Positions 52,501-63,869 of a stretch of DNA of 64,000 nt are shown in pieces. This stretch comes from Dirofilaria immitis. Lineage: Eukaryota > Nematoda > Chromadorea > Rhabditida > Onchocercidae. Location: the NCBI GenBank assembly GCA_024305405.1, contig JAKNDB010000109.1, forward strand, positions 5,642,001 through 5,706,000. The letters run 5' to 3'. Position 1 is the first letter of the stretch, and every line of letters begins with the position of its first letter. The notes under the pieces are model-generated. The model worked only from the letters and a program-made list of their open reading frames with translations. It was not told where the DNA came from and made no database searches. A program made the position numbers and the translations under genes.

Positions 52501-54158
52501 CCCATGGATATTAAGAAATTAATAGATTTTTGTAAATGTATAAAAAATGGTTCACATCCGAAAAAACGACGCAAGCATATGCGATCATCAAATTGTACTA
52601 TTTAAATTATTTCTTGTTCAGTCAAAATAAAGCCTAGAGCCGTTATAGTTCCAGCTAATTTAAACAAATTTCAAGACTTTATCGTTGTAGTTATTTTTAT
52701 CGCATTTTAGCAGCTATCAATATGGTGAGAATAAGGAAATGCGGTTTGGAGAAGGAATTGTCTGCCGATGAAAAAGTTGACAGTTGCGTTCAGATGCCAA
52801 ATATTCTCAGCAAGGCTACGTTTGAATTCGTGGACATCGAGAAAAATTTCCTTCGTTATCAGACATCCAGGTGTTTGCTCATTTATCTCCTCTGTGGAAA
52901 CTATCATTTTTTTGAAATGTTAGAAGTATTTTTACACCAAATAAAATGTGTATTTATAGGTTACCATTGCGACAAACGAGGTTTGTGGAAAGTAAGTTAT
53001 TACATGCTGAACTGTTAGCAGCTTTCAAAACCTATCTATTCCGTTGAAAGGAAAATTTAATCGATACTTTTTACATACGTTTCATTTAAAAACTAGTTAT
53101 TTCTGAATATTTTAGCTTGCTTAGAACTGCAGTTAGAAAGTTGTTCTTAGAAATGGAAATATGCATATGTTAATTTCCTCATCAGAAAATATAGGAATTG
53201 AAAACATCAGTTTCAGCGAAGAAGACTGTTTATCAAATATTTCTTCTGCAGGAATATCGAAACGAGACTGATATGTTTGAGCAAACATAAATTTCGAAAA
53301 AAAGAAACTCTGAATTCTGCTTTTGTATAAAAAATACTTGATATCCTTTTTCATTTATTGTTTTAGCAGTACTTTTAAAACTTATCCGTTTGTTTCGCTA
53401 TCGAATATTCTGGCTGAGGAGAAGGAACAACTGATGAAACAAAACAAAAAGTGAAGAAAGATGTTTATATTTCATCACGCAGAATAGCAGAAAACATACG
53501 TAGACTTCCACGAAGAACTTCGAATTCCTGGCATCTGGTATTCTACACATTTTTAAATATCTTTGAAAACTTCCCAATATTTTAATGAAAATTTAAGTAT
53601 TAATTGTTTGTGGTTGACAGCTTTGTGAAAGTTCCACTCCTTTCAGGATGAATCTATGACATTTGGAAATTCATTTGCACAGATAATGGAAGATGAGCGA
53701 GCTCGACAGTTAGAAACAGTGCGACAAACGTGCTCTCGTCTTTCTGATATAGACTTGTGAAGATTTCATTTATTTTGGATTCATGTAACAAGCTCTCGTT
53801 TTAATATATTTGATGGTAAAACAAAAATAGTGCACATCTTTTTTAAAAGTTGGGCACGGTTATGTCCTGCCGTAATACAAACTATTTTAATGATTTCAGT
53901 GATTTGGTGCCCAGGTCATATGTAGTTAACTTCTTTCTTTAGTGAGGATAGTTGTTAGCTACTGCTTCACAGGTATTGATTTCAACATGTTTCATGAAAT
54001 TAAAATTTTTTTCTCTGAAGTTCAGGGAAGAGCAAGCAATGGCTGAGCTGATAGCGCAGTACGAAGGTGAAGCTGCAGTGCAAGGTATCTCAATAACAGT
54101 TAGCACAGAACGGAAGGTTGAAGAAATAAACGATCCACTTTGGGTTGCAAGATCGTGA
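46530..54158 (+). CDS. ibtk: Inhibitor of Bruton tyrosine kinase (IBtk) orthologue
   Basis: Human IBtk is an ankyrin-RCC1-BTB protein that serves as a Cullin-3 substrate adaptor. Exons: 46530-46575, 47045-47241, 47303-47480, 47675-47799, 48026-48217, 48465-48615, 48753-48960, 49082-49175, 49651-49688, 49808-49883, 50217-50388, about 50434-50546, 50632-50691, 50744-50793, 50866-50942, 51308-51470, 51841-51925, 52108-52354, 52420-52594, 52711-52870, 52960-52991, 53367-53537, 53647-53756, 54026-54158; more than 1000 aa. Seen: ankyrin repeats (SSLHLAAYYNSVELLEILLE; LTPAQLAAMKGHLRALAVLY), RCC1 repeats (RVFSCGLGRYGKLGHGDE; FGLNNKGQLGLG), a C-terminal BTB-BACK module (LIELLIFADKLL; LRDLFGVARHLSSMELYQN) and the conserved tail (FGNSFAQIMEDERARQLE ... 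EEQAMAELIAQYEG). The first BTB is not recognisable. Four exons are one base short in A/T runs (48761, 50293, 52132, 53446). The joins around 50434-50632 and 53000-53367 remain unresolved. Confidence 0.9.
51715..51750 (+). repeat. Tandem direct repeat, 16-bp core with 20-bp period
   Basis: tggatgacatactttc occurs at 51715-51730 and 51735-51750, in the intron between the two BTB-coding exons of the ibtk gene. Confidence 0.9.
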
Positions 54159-55394
54159 CTCTTTTTAATTCTTCAATTAATTCGAACTCGATTTTATATA
54201 TTTCCGTACATGTTTAACCATATTTTTTTATTCATTTTATATGCCACATATTTATTAATTCATTTTTTCATACAGTCGCCACCGAAAAATGAGAAAATGC
54301 AGAAAATGAATGTCTGCGCTTTATGTCACGAGAAAGTACAATTTTTTTTTGTGGATATTTAAATTCATTTCTTTTCTCTTTCGATAGTGTTCTATCTCAG
54401 TAATCTTTTAGTCTCTGGTCTATTCAGCATTTATTAATAACAGCCGGTGAATAATCTAGTGAATTAGTAAATTTCTAAAAATTTTGGATGTGCACTTCTA
54501 TTTTACAGTAAAAAGGAAAACATCAAAATCAATAAGAAATTGAATCTGGTATTAAAGCGAGAAAATAAAGTGTGACTGTTGCCGATCACTTTTTCCTTCA
54601 TTATTTTTTATTCATAAGTCTTAACTCCGGACATTTATAGTAATAAATGATGATATCTGGGAATTTATTTAGATCTAAAAGCACTCTTCTTTGATTATGA
54701 AGTTAATTCGATTAGTTCCCATTGCTCAGATGTGGGATTGCGAATTGATGTATCAGTTCCCGTGCAATACGTTCCTAAATTTTTATTATATGATATAATT
54801 TTTGTCTTTGGTTAAGAATGATTCTTTTCCTATCCTCATTGTTCAGTTTTTCGTTTCGCTTTTTATCATTTTGTTTGTTTTCCACCCTTTTTGTTACATG
54901 AAATATTACGAAATTTATTTATGGATTATCGAGATTTTGCTATAGTTCGATGTCCAGGAGTGGGCTACAATAAAAGTAAAATGACAGTGACAGTTATAGG
55001 CTCGAATCCCAATGTTATTTTTGTTGCTATTTGTTCTTATTTGTTGCAAAGGATTCTTACATGAATTCAATCACATAGCAACCGAGAATTACAAAATATA
55101 AACTACTGGGAAAGTTTTTCCAAAACTGGATGTTGCCAAAATAATGAAACAGAAAAACAATATCCCATTAACCAGCTAGTTTCAAGAAGCAATGGAAGAA
55201 TGCGTTGTGAGCGTTTCCCCGAGCATGCGTGTAAAGATGTTTAAAGGACAGGTGGCATATGACTTGTTACTGTAAAAATATATGTAACCTAGCTGTAAGA
55301 GGAGCTGGAAAATTGACAAACAATATGACTTCAGGAATCTTGGAAAAACCATTCAGTACCCGCGTCGTGGTATTACTGAGTAAGCAGTGTTATC
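54159..55394. other. Convergent intergenic region
   Basis: 1.2 kb between the tail-to-tail ibtk and homeobox genes, holding both 3' untranslated regions. A plus-strand AATAAA at 54564-54569 could end the ibtk transcript. Minus-strand AATAAA candidates (tttatt) lie at about 54607 and 54778. No coding exon seen. Confidence 0.45.
54564..54569 (+). terminator. Candidate poly(A) signal of the ibtk gene
   Basis: AATAAA about 405 bp after the stop codon, followed by a GT-rich stretch (gtgtgactgttg). Confidence 0.4.
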
Positions 55395-58300
55395 TTATGT
55401 AAGTTGTGCATTAGGCCCAGTGATGCCGGTTTTAACACTGCCATAAGTGCTGTAAAATAGTTTAGCGGCAGCCGCTGCATTTTCTGCGCTACTGAAATTC
55501 ATGATTGCTTGTGGTGATGTTGGCGTCATGGATGCCGTTGTTGAGTTTGTGTGCAATAGAATTGCTGGGTGCAGTAATGATGGAGCAATGTTTGCCAAGG
55601 GTGTTATCGGTAAGCTGAAATATTTTTGAAATATTTCGTACATAATAAGGACGTACTTGAGGGAAGTACAATTCTGTGAACAACTGATGTCTAGAATAAG
55701 ACGGGCCCTTATATTATGTTGAATGTTCAGAAAGCTAAATATTCGATATCAATTACAAGCTTTATCAGGAAAGGTTAGGATGAGATATTACTAGAAATCT
55801 CGTCAAAATAAATTAAACCTGTTTGTGACTGCAATATTTCCAGAAAAGCGTTCCGATGCATCACTAATATGCTGCATATTTGATGCAAAAATGTGTGATC
55901 GGTGAATATTCATCGCACTTGAACTGTCCATGTCACTTGCTGCTTGACGTTTCCACTTATTCCGCCTGTTTTGAAACCATATTTTCACCTGCAACACATT
56001 CATCACTGTTATAGACTACTACTAAATTGTCGCCATTTAAAGGCCGATTTATTTGTACTGCAAGCAAGGTAATAATAATGCTTAATTAAAATAAAATCAT
56101 TCCAATCATAATTACATTACTTGTAACAATTCTGTCATACTGCGCTTATAATACAATGCAAATTGAAGTGGTTTTTGCCTATCAAAAAAATCAACAAAAA
56201 TATTGGAAAACGAGTTGAGTTGTATTATGAATGAAAGTATCAGAATGATTAGTGTAACTTCTGACAATTTAAAAATCCGGGAATGGCAAGTGAAATCTTG
56301 CCATTCAAAATTTCTGAAAAAACGAATAATAAAATTATTTAAAAAAGAAAGAATTTTTCATGATAGCCAGTTCCTAAAAGTATTAATACTACCAATTAAG
56401 TTCCTGTTACCTGCGTTTCACTAAGATGTAAAGTCGAGGCTAAATATGCACGTTCCTGACTGGACAAATACCGCTTCATGTCAAATGTCATTTCTAGTCG
56501 GGACACTTGCTGACGACTGAAAACCGTCCGAGTTTTTTCTTGCGTGGAATGGTGGATCCAGACAACAATATAGTACTTTCGTCGTCACTTGTACGTATTG
56601 CAATATCGTCATCATCATCATCACCGACATCGTCATCATCATCATCATCATCATCATCGTCACCAATATCATCATCATTATCGTCATCACAGTCACTGCC
56701 CAATTCGTCGGTTGGATTGGTCATTGTTTTCGAATCATCAGCTACCTTTGATTGCTGTTTCGAAGTATAGAAAATACAGACATCAGAGTTAAAGTCATTC
56801 AAGAATGAAAACATTCGAAGTTTCAGGCGTTTTTAAAGTTAATCATTCTGGAGCAGTCCAAATGCCGCCAATTCGAACTCCTTTCATGATTAAACAATTT
56901 GTGAGTATCAACCAATCATTTTGCAAGAAAATACTACAAATCGTTTTTTGACTATGATTTATTGCTTCTAAAATATGTTTTATCAATTGCTTATCTGAAT
57001 CACATGTAAAATTTAGTATTTACTAAAATCTTTCAAAGTACTTTTGTTCTTTTTCTCTTCAAAACCAAATAGCATGTTTCAAACTACTGGATAAGAGGTT
57101 TTTGTGTTAAGAATTTAAATTTTCTGGGAGACAAAATAAAAGAGACTCAAAAAATTCTAATTTACTTTAAAATTCAGTAACTGTTATTTAGAATTGGCGC
57201 TTAAATTCAAAAATGATGAGCATACCAAGTGAGTTCCTGATGAACTTTCTGTAACGCCGATACCATCTGGAATTACCTGAATTGTTTCATATTGCAGATG
57301 TTTGTTTCGCTGTGAATAAGCGGATACTAACTGGAAGAGATCCTTTGTGGAAGCTGATACTAAAATTGTTCATATACCAACATTTTGAAATAACAACCGC
57401 AAATTTGACAGCGAATAACATGCTAAACAATTAAATTAATGGTAATATATTATTGAGAATCGTGTTCATTTTTAAAATTCTCCTTCTAGCCTACGGTCAA
57501 AACTTCAAGAATGGGTTTGAGTATAAACAAAAGAAGTTAAAAACTAGACTAAACGAATTTACATAATTATCAATTTCGTTTCTTCAATGATATGTTAGCG
57601 AAAATGAATTATATGAAAGTGAATTGTTTAATGAAAGTTCTTCACTAATCTGATTTCTAAATCGTTTACATAAAGATTCTGCTATGGTTGCATCTAAAAT
57701 TTTCACTTTTAATAAACTTTATTAATAACTCTTCTATATGATAGCCGCTGGCCTGGATTATTGAAATAAAGGACAGTCTACGAAGTATTAATGGAGGCGG
57801 ATGAGGTCGATTTTGATAATGTAGCTTGTCTTGATAATCTTTAACGCCGTGTGTTGCGTAGAGACACTAATGTAGAAGCTATTCCGAAATACTCAATAAG
57901 CGACATAGGGATCATTTTGAATCTATTCAAGGGATTAACTTTGAACCTAAATGACCTCAATTTGCATACTAAGGCAATATGAGAATTAAAGAGTAGCAAA
58001 AGAGTCTGGGATAAGAGGAATTATTATCTGCGCCTTGATGAATATCAACGCTCCATTTCTTCAAAAATACTGTTAATGAATGATTCAAACTTGAGCACTT
58101 TGTTACATTGCTTTCGTTTGTTAGTTTAGAATTATTTTAATCCTTATAGAAAATGTAACAAAATTTGGTTTTATCTTTTAAATTATTGAGAGAAGGTGAA
58201 TTGATGAATAGCTGAAGAAAGTTATTTCCAGTTATAGTTGATTTCTTAGAAAACGCTTGTGATTAGAAATTAGTCATTTATAGCTATAAACCTTATAATC

Positions 58301-61111
58301 ATTATGTTACGGTCTAATTTGTTTTTGAATTCAATGGACATAATTTTAAAGGAATACGGTAATTTCATGATAATGCTCAGATCGCCGTACACAACTTCTT
58401 ATAGATTTTGAAATGATCGCGAAGTGAAAATTACAGAAGCCTTTTGTTCAAAAGTCAGAAACGAACCGGACAATTAGTATAATAATAGAAAAAAGAGGAA
58501 TACATTAAGAAGGTAATAAATTTAAGAGTAACTCAGTAAATTCAATGTCTATACGCGTCATTAGCGAATACAAACATATATCACATCTGTGTAACACATT
58601 TTCACATTGATGATAACTCTTCGTTATTCAAATGCTATGATTTGACGTTTTATTCTTGATTTTAATAATTATGAATGCTATAAAAGTATTTTGTATAAAC
58701 TTAAGTGTCATTATCAAAATCCCTCTATTTAAAAGAAATTAATTCTTAAATATTATACAAAAAATAACTGAAAGTTCAATTGTACAATGGTGATCGAATC
58801 TTTAACATTTCTAAGAATTACAGTAATAATGCCTGACCGGCAATTATCTGATTACTTGAAGTAATCCTGTCGTCAAAGATGGCTCATTTTGAACAAGAGA
58901 GACTCATCGCAGCAGCGATCACAATATCCCGCTTCCCACTGTGTTCAGCCAAGCAAAAAAAGAAAAGAAGTAATATTCAAATTAATTATAGCAAGCTAAT
59001 TAGTGATAGGCGTACAATGAAAGCGATCCGTTCAATAAATAAAATTTCAATTCTCACTGGGATTAGAATTACTTCCGTTTTTTGTGATAATTAAGTCCTT
59101 GAGTGACTGGGACTGTAAGAGTTAAGTTTTATTTACTAAAAGCAGAAGAGCTCAATTTTCATGTTGAAGAGACTAAATAGGATTTGAATTTAAATTAAAG
59201 AATTTGCATTTAAAGGATTGTTTATCTGTTTCACTTTAGATTGGTAAATAAAAATCCTAAAATTATCTTCGTTGCTATCGATGGTCGACTTTATAAAATT
59301 AGACGCCCACAGATATCATCATTTATTTATATTACTCAACTTATGTCATTTTTTCGTCATTTATTTGAAAAAGAAAATGTGTTAACATAATAATAATAAT
59401 AATGATAGTGATAATGATAATAATAATAATAAATAACGAATAATAATAATAATAATAACAATAATAATTGATAATAATAATAAATAATAACAAATAATAA
59501 TAATAATAATAATAATAAATAATTAATAATTAATAAAAAGATTCAATGAAATAAGTAAGTTGAAGAAAGAGAATTCATAGATCCTATCATTTTAAAATGA
59601 TTTTTATAAGAAAACTGATTTAGAAGGGAAAAGCAAGTGAAAATGTCAGATAATTAAGATCTCATCAATAAAGGATTTCACGATGTACTTAATCAACAAA
59701 GATGATGATAATTTAAATTTCATGTATTAAATCTTTTGAAAATTAATTTAGCGGCGTAACAAATCCTAGATTAAATGAAAAGAGCACTAAAAAGAAAATA
59801 TTTCATGTGAGAGTAAGATTCGCTCATTATATTCGGATAATGAATTGATTACGTGATGAGCAATGGCAAAAAGTAAAAAAATTTGTTTGGGAGGATAAGG
59901 AAGTTAATTTGTCGGCCTAATGTTTTACAAAAATAATGTGATTTCTTTGAAAACATAAACATAAGATGTCTAGAGAAAAGAAGATAACAATCTGATCATT
60001 ATAATTATTGCCATTGTATTTGACACATGTTTTTTTATTTGTCTACATATGTCTAGATATTTGTTATGAATGCCTGAATGGCTGATCATGTTGTAATGAA
60101 AATCATCCTGAAAATTATCCCATTGAGGAGAGTTACCGTTTGCTCTATAAAATACCGATTTATTTCATTCAATACTTCTATGACATGAAATATGTCCAGA
60201 TTCCTCCTTCACCGACTTGAATATTTTCCTGCCGTTTTCATTGTTCCCTGTATCTTATCCTTGCGGCAGCGGAAAAAGAAATGAGAGGGAGAAGTGGCGG
60301 CAGTTAGAAAGACATACTTCAAAGAAAGATCTTAAAATAATTGGATAAAAATGATGGTCTTCAACTAACCGTATTCTTAAATTCTCAAGAATTAGAAAAG
60401 TAATATGAGATGTTGATTCCAATATATTGATGATATAAAAAAGGTGAGAAAAGGTTATTATAAGAAATGACTTTTTATTACAGGTTTCTTTGGTTCTGTC
60501 AGAATCATTGTTTCTGCAGGCATTCTAATAAACCTTTATTGCAATACAATTTATTTCATTTTAAATATACATTAAACTTTAATCTTTACCTATCTGAAAA
60601 ATTAAATTAGGGAATTCTCAACGACATATCAAAACAACTTACTTATTTCATGAACTCTTTCTGCTTGTTTTTTGTCATCATTATGTACCAGACCCTGTTG
60701 TTGAGCAATTGAGGGACGAACTGTAGACAACCACGGTTGAAACCACGGATTATGTGGTTGATTGTTGTAAGATACCTTTAAATTTCTCAGATATCTTGAA
60801 ATTTTCTTTACATTTTTTATCTGAATTGTAAAGTTTCTACATGTACATATATTTTCGACTATCTGAAAAGGATAATGAACTCACTAAATGATGATTAGTT
60901 CCATTAAAAAATTGAATTCTTTACTGATTGAAAACTTATAGTGGCATAAACGTAATTTAAAGTCACCGGCATGAAGATATCGTGGTAGCTGAGAATTGAT
61001 GCACAGTGGTATTTCATTACCAATATTCACTGATGCTGGAAGTGAGACTGAACCAATTCTCGTTTCTGTAGCACAAGTGCTAGTACAGGTTTTCGTTACC
61101 ATATTTGCCAT
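55395..61111 (-). CDS. mls-2: HMX/NKX5-class homeobox transcription factor (mls-2 type)
   Basis: Exons on the minus strand: 61111-60936, 60794-60643, 57326-57226, 56754-56411, 55988-55819, 55614-55395 (stop), about 387 aa (C. elegans MLS-2 is of similar size). The homeodomain spans about residues 214-273. Its first part ([20 protein letters not shown], then [21 protein letters not shown]) is in exon 4 and recognition helix 3 ([15 protein letters not shown]) starts exon 5, with Asn51 and Arg53 intact. [15 protein letters not shown] together with RYLSSQERA is diagnostic of the HMX family. An Asp-rich stretch precedes the homeodomain, as is usual in HMX proteins, and an NPWFQPWLS motif lies in exon 2. 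The C-terminus is Ala/Ser/Thr-rich. Exon 4 is one base short at an A6 run (plus-strand T6, 56533-56538), which breaks the homeodomain arm as written. C. elegans MLS-2 specifies mesodermal and neuronal fates. Exons 1-2 and the start codon are less certain than exons 3-6. Confidence 0.87.
56605..56695 (-). repeat. Asp-coding GAT/GAC repeat in the homeobox gene
   Basis: Minus-strand GAT/GAC units encode more than 20 acidic residues interrupted by Gly, Val, Ile and Asn, just upstream of the homeodomain. Ser-rich and His-rich open frames on the plus strand are shadows of it. Confidence 0.9.
57327..60642 (-). other. 3.3-kb second intron of the homeobox gene
   Basis: Lies between exon 2 (ends 60643) and exon 3 (starts 57326). 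It contains the AAT-type microsatellite at 59388-59535 and a 71-codon plus-strand frame at 58879-59094 without support. Long early introns of homeobox genes often carry enhancers, but nothing specific can be read here. Confidence 0.5.
59388..59535. repeat. AAT/TAA trinucleotide microsatellite, interrupted
   Basis: About 148 bp of aataat units with gatagtgataatg and aataacgaat interruptions. Confidence 0.95.
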
Positions 61112-61477
61112 CCTAGATATTTTGAATTGCATTGATAAGCTAAGCTTATCAAACAATGAAAGTTTTTGGAACGGCATTGGAAGCAGATTAAAGGAAAGTG
61201 AAATACCGAAAAATTTTAGAATATTACCAGAAAGTTTGCATATGTTGAAAACTTATGAAATGACAAAGTTGATTTTGAATAATTTCAAAATAATATTTAT
61301 AATGCTCGAACACTCTCTCACGTATACATATATACTAAAGCTAATTTAATATATAGTTTCAATTTTTTTGATAACCTGAGCTATATATATTCAGATGTAT
61401 TCAAATTTTCTTATATCCAAAATGCTGCAAATGATGCAGTAAAAATGTGTCATTATTATAATTATTATTACTGAGAT

Positions 61478-62279
61478 GTAGCGATAACGAGCACACATAC
61501 AGGAATTCGCCATTTAATGCGCCTGAATAACGCTCTCACTGGAATACATGCTGCTGTTAAATAGCTCAAATTTACAAATGAGAATTGATAGGTCGTTTTA
61601 CCCATAAGTAAAGGCTCAATTATTGTAAAGAATTTTTCTTTATTTCCTTACCTAATTTGAGTTTCCTTCTCTAATTCTTGTTATTATAATAGGTGGATAT
61701 GTTTATCGGATAAAAACTTTAATTTCCATAAAAATAACTAATTAGGTAATCTAATGGAACAACTAATTAGCTAATGGAATAACTAAACTAATGGAATTTT
61801 GCGAATCAATAATCAAGGAATTAATTTTAATACAAAAATTATTGACAAGCAAAATTTTTTGTATTTTGTGTGTTTGTACATTCTGACATATATATAAATA
61901 CTTCATTTACGTCTTGGCATGGCTTGTTGAATGCTTGTCGCTTAATATATCTGAGATAAAAACCGACATCGATTTTTTTCGTTTCTTCTAACGGATTATT
62001 TCTTCTTTCCTGATGAACACCTAAAATTATATAGTTGCTAGCTAATTGAAGAAAAAGATGCGCTTATGCATCTTGCAAATTTTTCAAATACTGATGATTT
62101 GATTCCAAGCAAATTCAAGTAACTTCGTGCGTATCATACTTGAAGTGTATTTAACAGTTTCTTCAACTGTACTAAAATTTTGTTTTGATCGGTACGTATC
62201 CAATGCTTAGCTTCATGTCCTTCTTCATCACATTTGCCACTTTCACTACCTTCCATCACTTCCAGTTGTACTCTAAATT
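61478..62279 (-). CDS. Unrecognised gene, partial model of three exons
   Basis: Two exons look clearly coding and join in phase: 62279-62140 (EFRVQLEVMEGSESGKCDEE ... ILVQLKKLLNTLQ, donor CAA|GTATGA) and 62009-61911 (ERRNNPLEETKKIDVGFYLR, then YIKRQAFNKPCQD, donor GAC|GTAAAT). The likely last exon ends at a TAA at 61478-61480 (IPVRALFRRIKWRIPVCVLV, then IATSQ), and its acceptor is uncertain (perhaps about 61618). Earlier exons were not found; the first exon is entered in phase 1, so one should exist upstream. The pattern ILVQLKKL...LEETKKI...YLRYIKR faintly recalls the TFIIS N-terminal helical domain, which is only a hint. The gene lies 367 bp upstream of the homeobox start on the same strand, so an operon or misassigned first exons of that gene are alternatives. 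Confidence 0.42.
61737..61798. repeat. Three copies of ctaatggaa in an AT-rich context
   Basis: ctaatggaa occurs at 61751, 61771 and 61788, with aactaattag-like sequence between the copies. It lies in an intron or flank of the unrecognised minus-strand gene. Confidence 0.7.
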
Positions 62280-63869
62280 CTGCATAATCAAAATTCAGAA
62301 AGTGCAGTTTTAGTAGATAATTGCATAAAATAACGCATATTTCTTAAAATTGGGAAACTTGAGAAATCAGAATGATTAACAAAAATGGTATATGAAACCT
62401 AAATTTTTATTTTTCCTATTTAATGTCTGATTTCATAGTTCTTCCCGTTTTTTAATAAACTAATAGATTAGTTTGTTTAAATTTTTTCCAATTTTCTTGA
62501 AATTTTAATACCAATACATAATGCAAAAGCTTGATCTTTATTTATTAATTGAGTAGAATGAAATCAAAATCGGGTACTTAAATTTCTAGAAATAATGGGC
62601 TAAAAATATGGAAACAAGAAGAATTGTGGTTCGTTAAAGCCAAAAATAGATAATCAAAACATTTTGAGGTGCAATCAGTCAAAAGTCAAAAGATATACCA
62701 TTAAGTTTTTTTTTTTTTCAATTGGAAAGGAAAGAATTGAAACTATAAGCTGATAAAGTATTGTTATTGCACAATTACTGTTAACAAATGAATTTTATTT
62801 AAATGATTGCACTAAATCAAGAAGACAGATGAGAAGTGGCTTTGCTGTATTAGCAGCGATGATGGGCAGTAACAAGTAATTAATTGATACCTTAGCAGTT
62901 CACGAGGGTTGGATACATTAGCATAACAGATCACTGGTAAGCAATTAGAACAGTCGATTCAGATTAATCTTCTAATCTATGACTTAATCAGCCCTTTGCA
63001 CCTTAACTTATATGCAGGTGTGAAAAGCAATACTAATATTATTCATTTTTGAGATTAATACTATGGGATTCAAAACTAAAATTAAATTTATAACTTATTT
63101 AAAATGTTTATGTGATGATACTTCTGCATTTAATAGAATCATTTTACAATATGTCACAGTTATTTTCATCCAAGCACTGTCTCGAAGTATCACGTTTAAT
63201 TATTTCATAACAGCATATCTTCCAAATTTGATTTAAATTTAACTTTATTGTAAATTTTTATGATTATTTGCAAGAGTTATATATTTACAAAACTGATCAT
63301 TATAGAAGAGCAATAGACTGAACTACTTGATCATTACGTTAGTATTTTTCACTTTCTTAGCTAATTATATTAATTTTACGCTCAAAATACTTCCGAATTT
63401 CAATTTAAACTTTTTAGGATGGATTTTACCTGTAAATTAAAAAATTTTTCTTGCCTTATAAATTGAAAATCATTACCATTCGCTTTTTTCATACGCCAAG
63501 TCTTTAACAGTGTGCCTGATATGTTTGCACTATATTATAATATTAGCGCATATTATGATAATAATAAAATGTTATAACAGTATCAATCTATCAGTACCAC
63601 AGCATATGACAAATTTAAATAAAAACCAGAAAAAGAAAAAAAACATGTACAAGAAGTTTCAAACAGTTTTTTAAATTTTATATTACTAAAAATTTTGAGA
63701 AAAGTAAATATTGGAAAAAGTAACAAATTTAAAAAAAAATTATGAATTATCAGAATAATAATTAGTGATGATAACTTGGCTCGAAAGTTATTATTAATCG
63801 AAGAAATATTCCCGGAAGGGAAATCAATCTGAGGAATGTTATAACTGGAAAGAGGAAAAAGTATGAGGA
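62280..63869. other. Interval without a firm gene
   Basis: AT-rich sequence that should contain the upstream part of the minus-strand gene ending at 61478. A minus-strand segment at about 62890-62960 reads LPVICYANVSNPRELLR up to a GTATCA donor, but no acceptor in frame was found. Confidence 0.35.

Noticed and set aside
54990..55020. tRNA-like T-loop (ggctcgaatccc)
   Set aside because: The surrounding bases do not form the five-pair T stem, and no matching acceptor, D or anticodon arms are found.
56481..56792. Met-rich, Ser-rich and His-rich frames
   Set aside because: Alternative readings of the GAT/GAC repeat that encodes the Asp stretch of the homeobox gene.
58879..59094. 71-codon frame in the homeobox intron
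   Set aside because: Starts well ([20 protein letters not shown]) but has no spliced partners and becomes compositionally random.
60996..61349. 117-codon plus-strand open frame
   Set aside because: Antisense to the first homeobox exon, no splice or protein support; the minus strand joins in phase with its neighbours.
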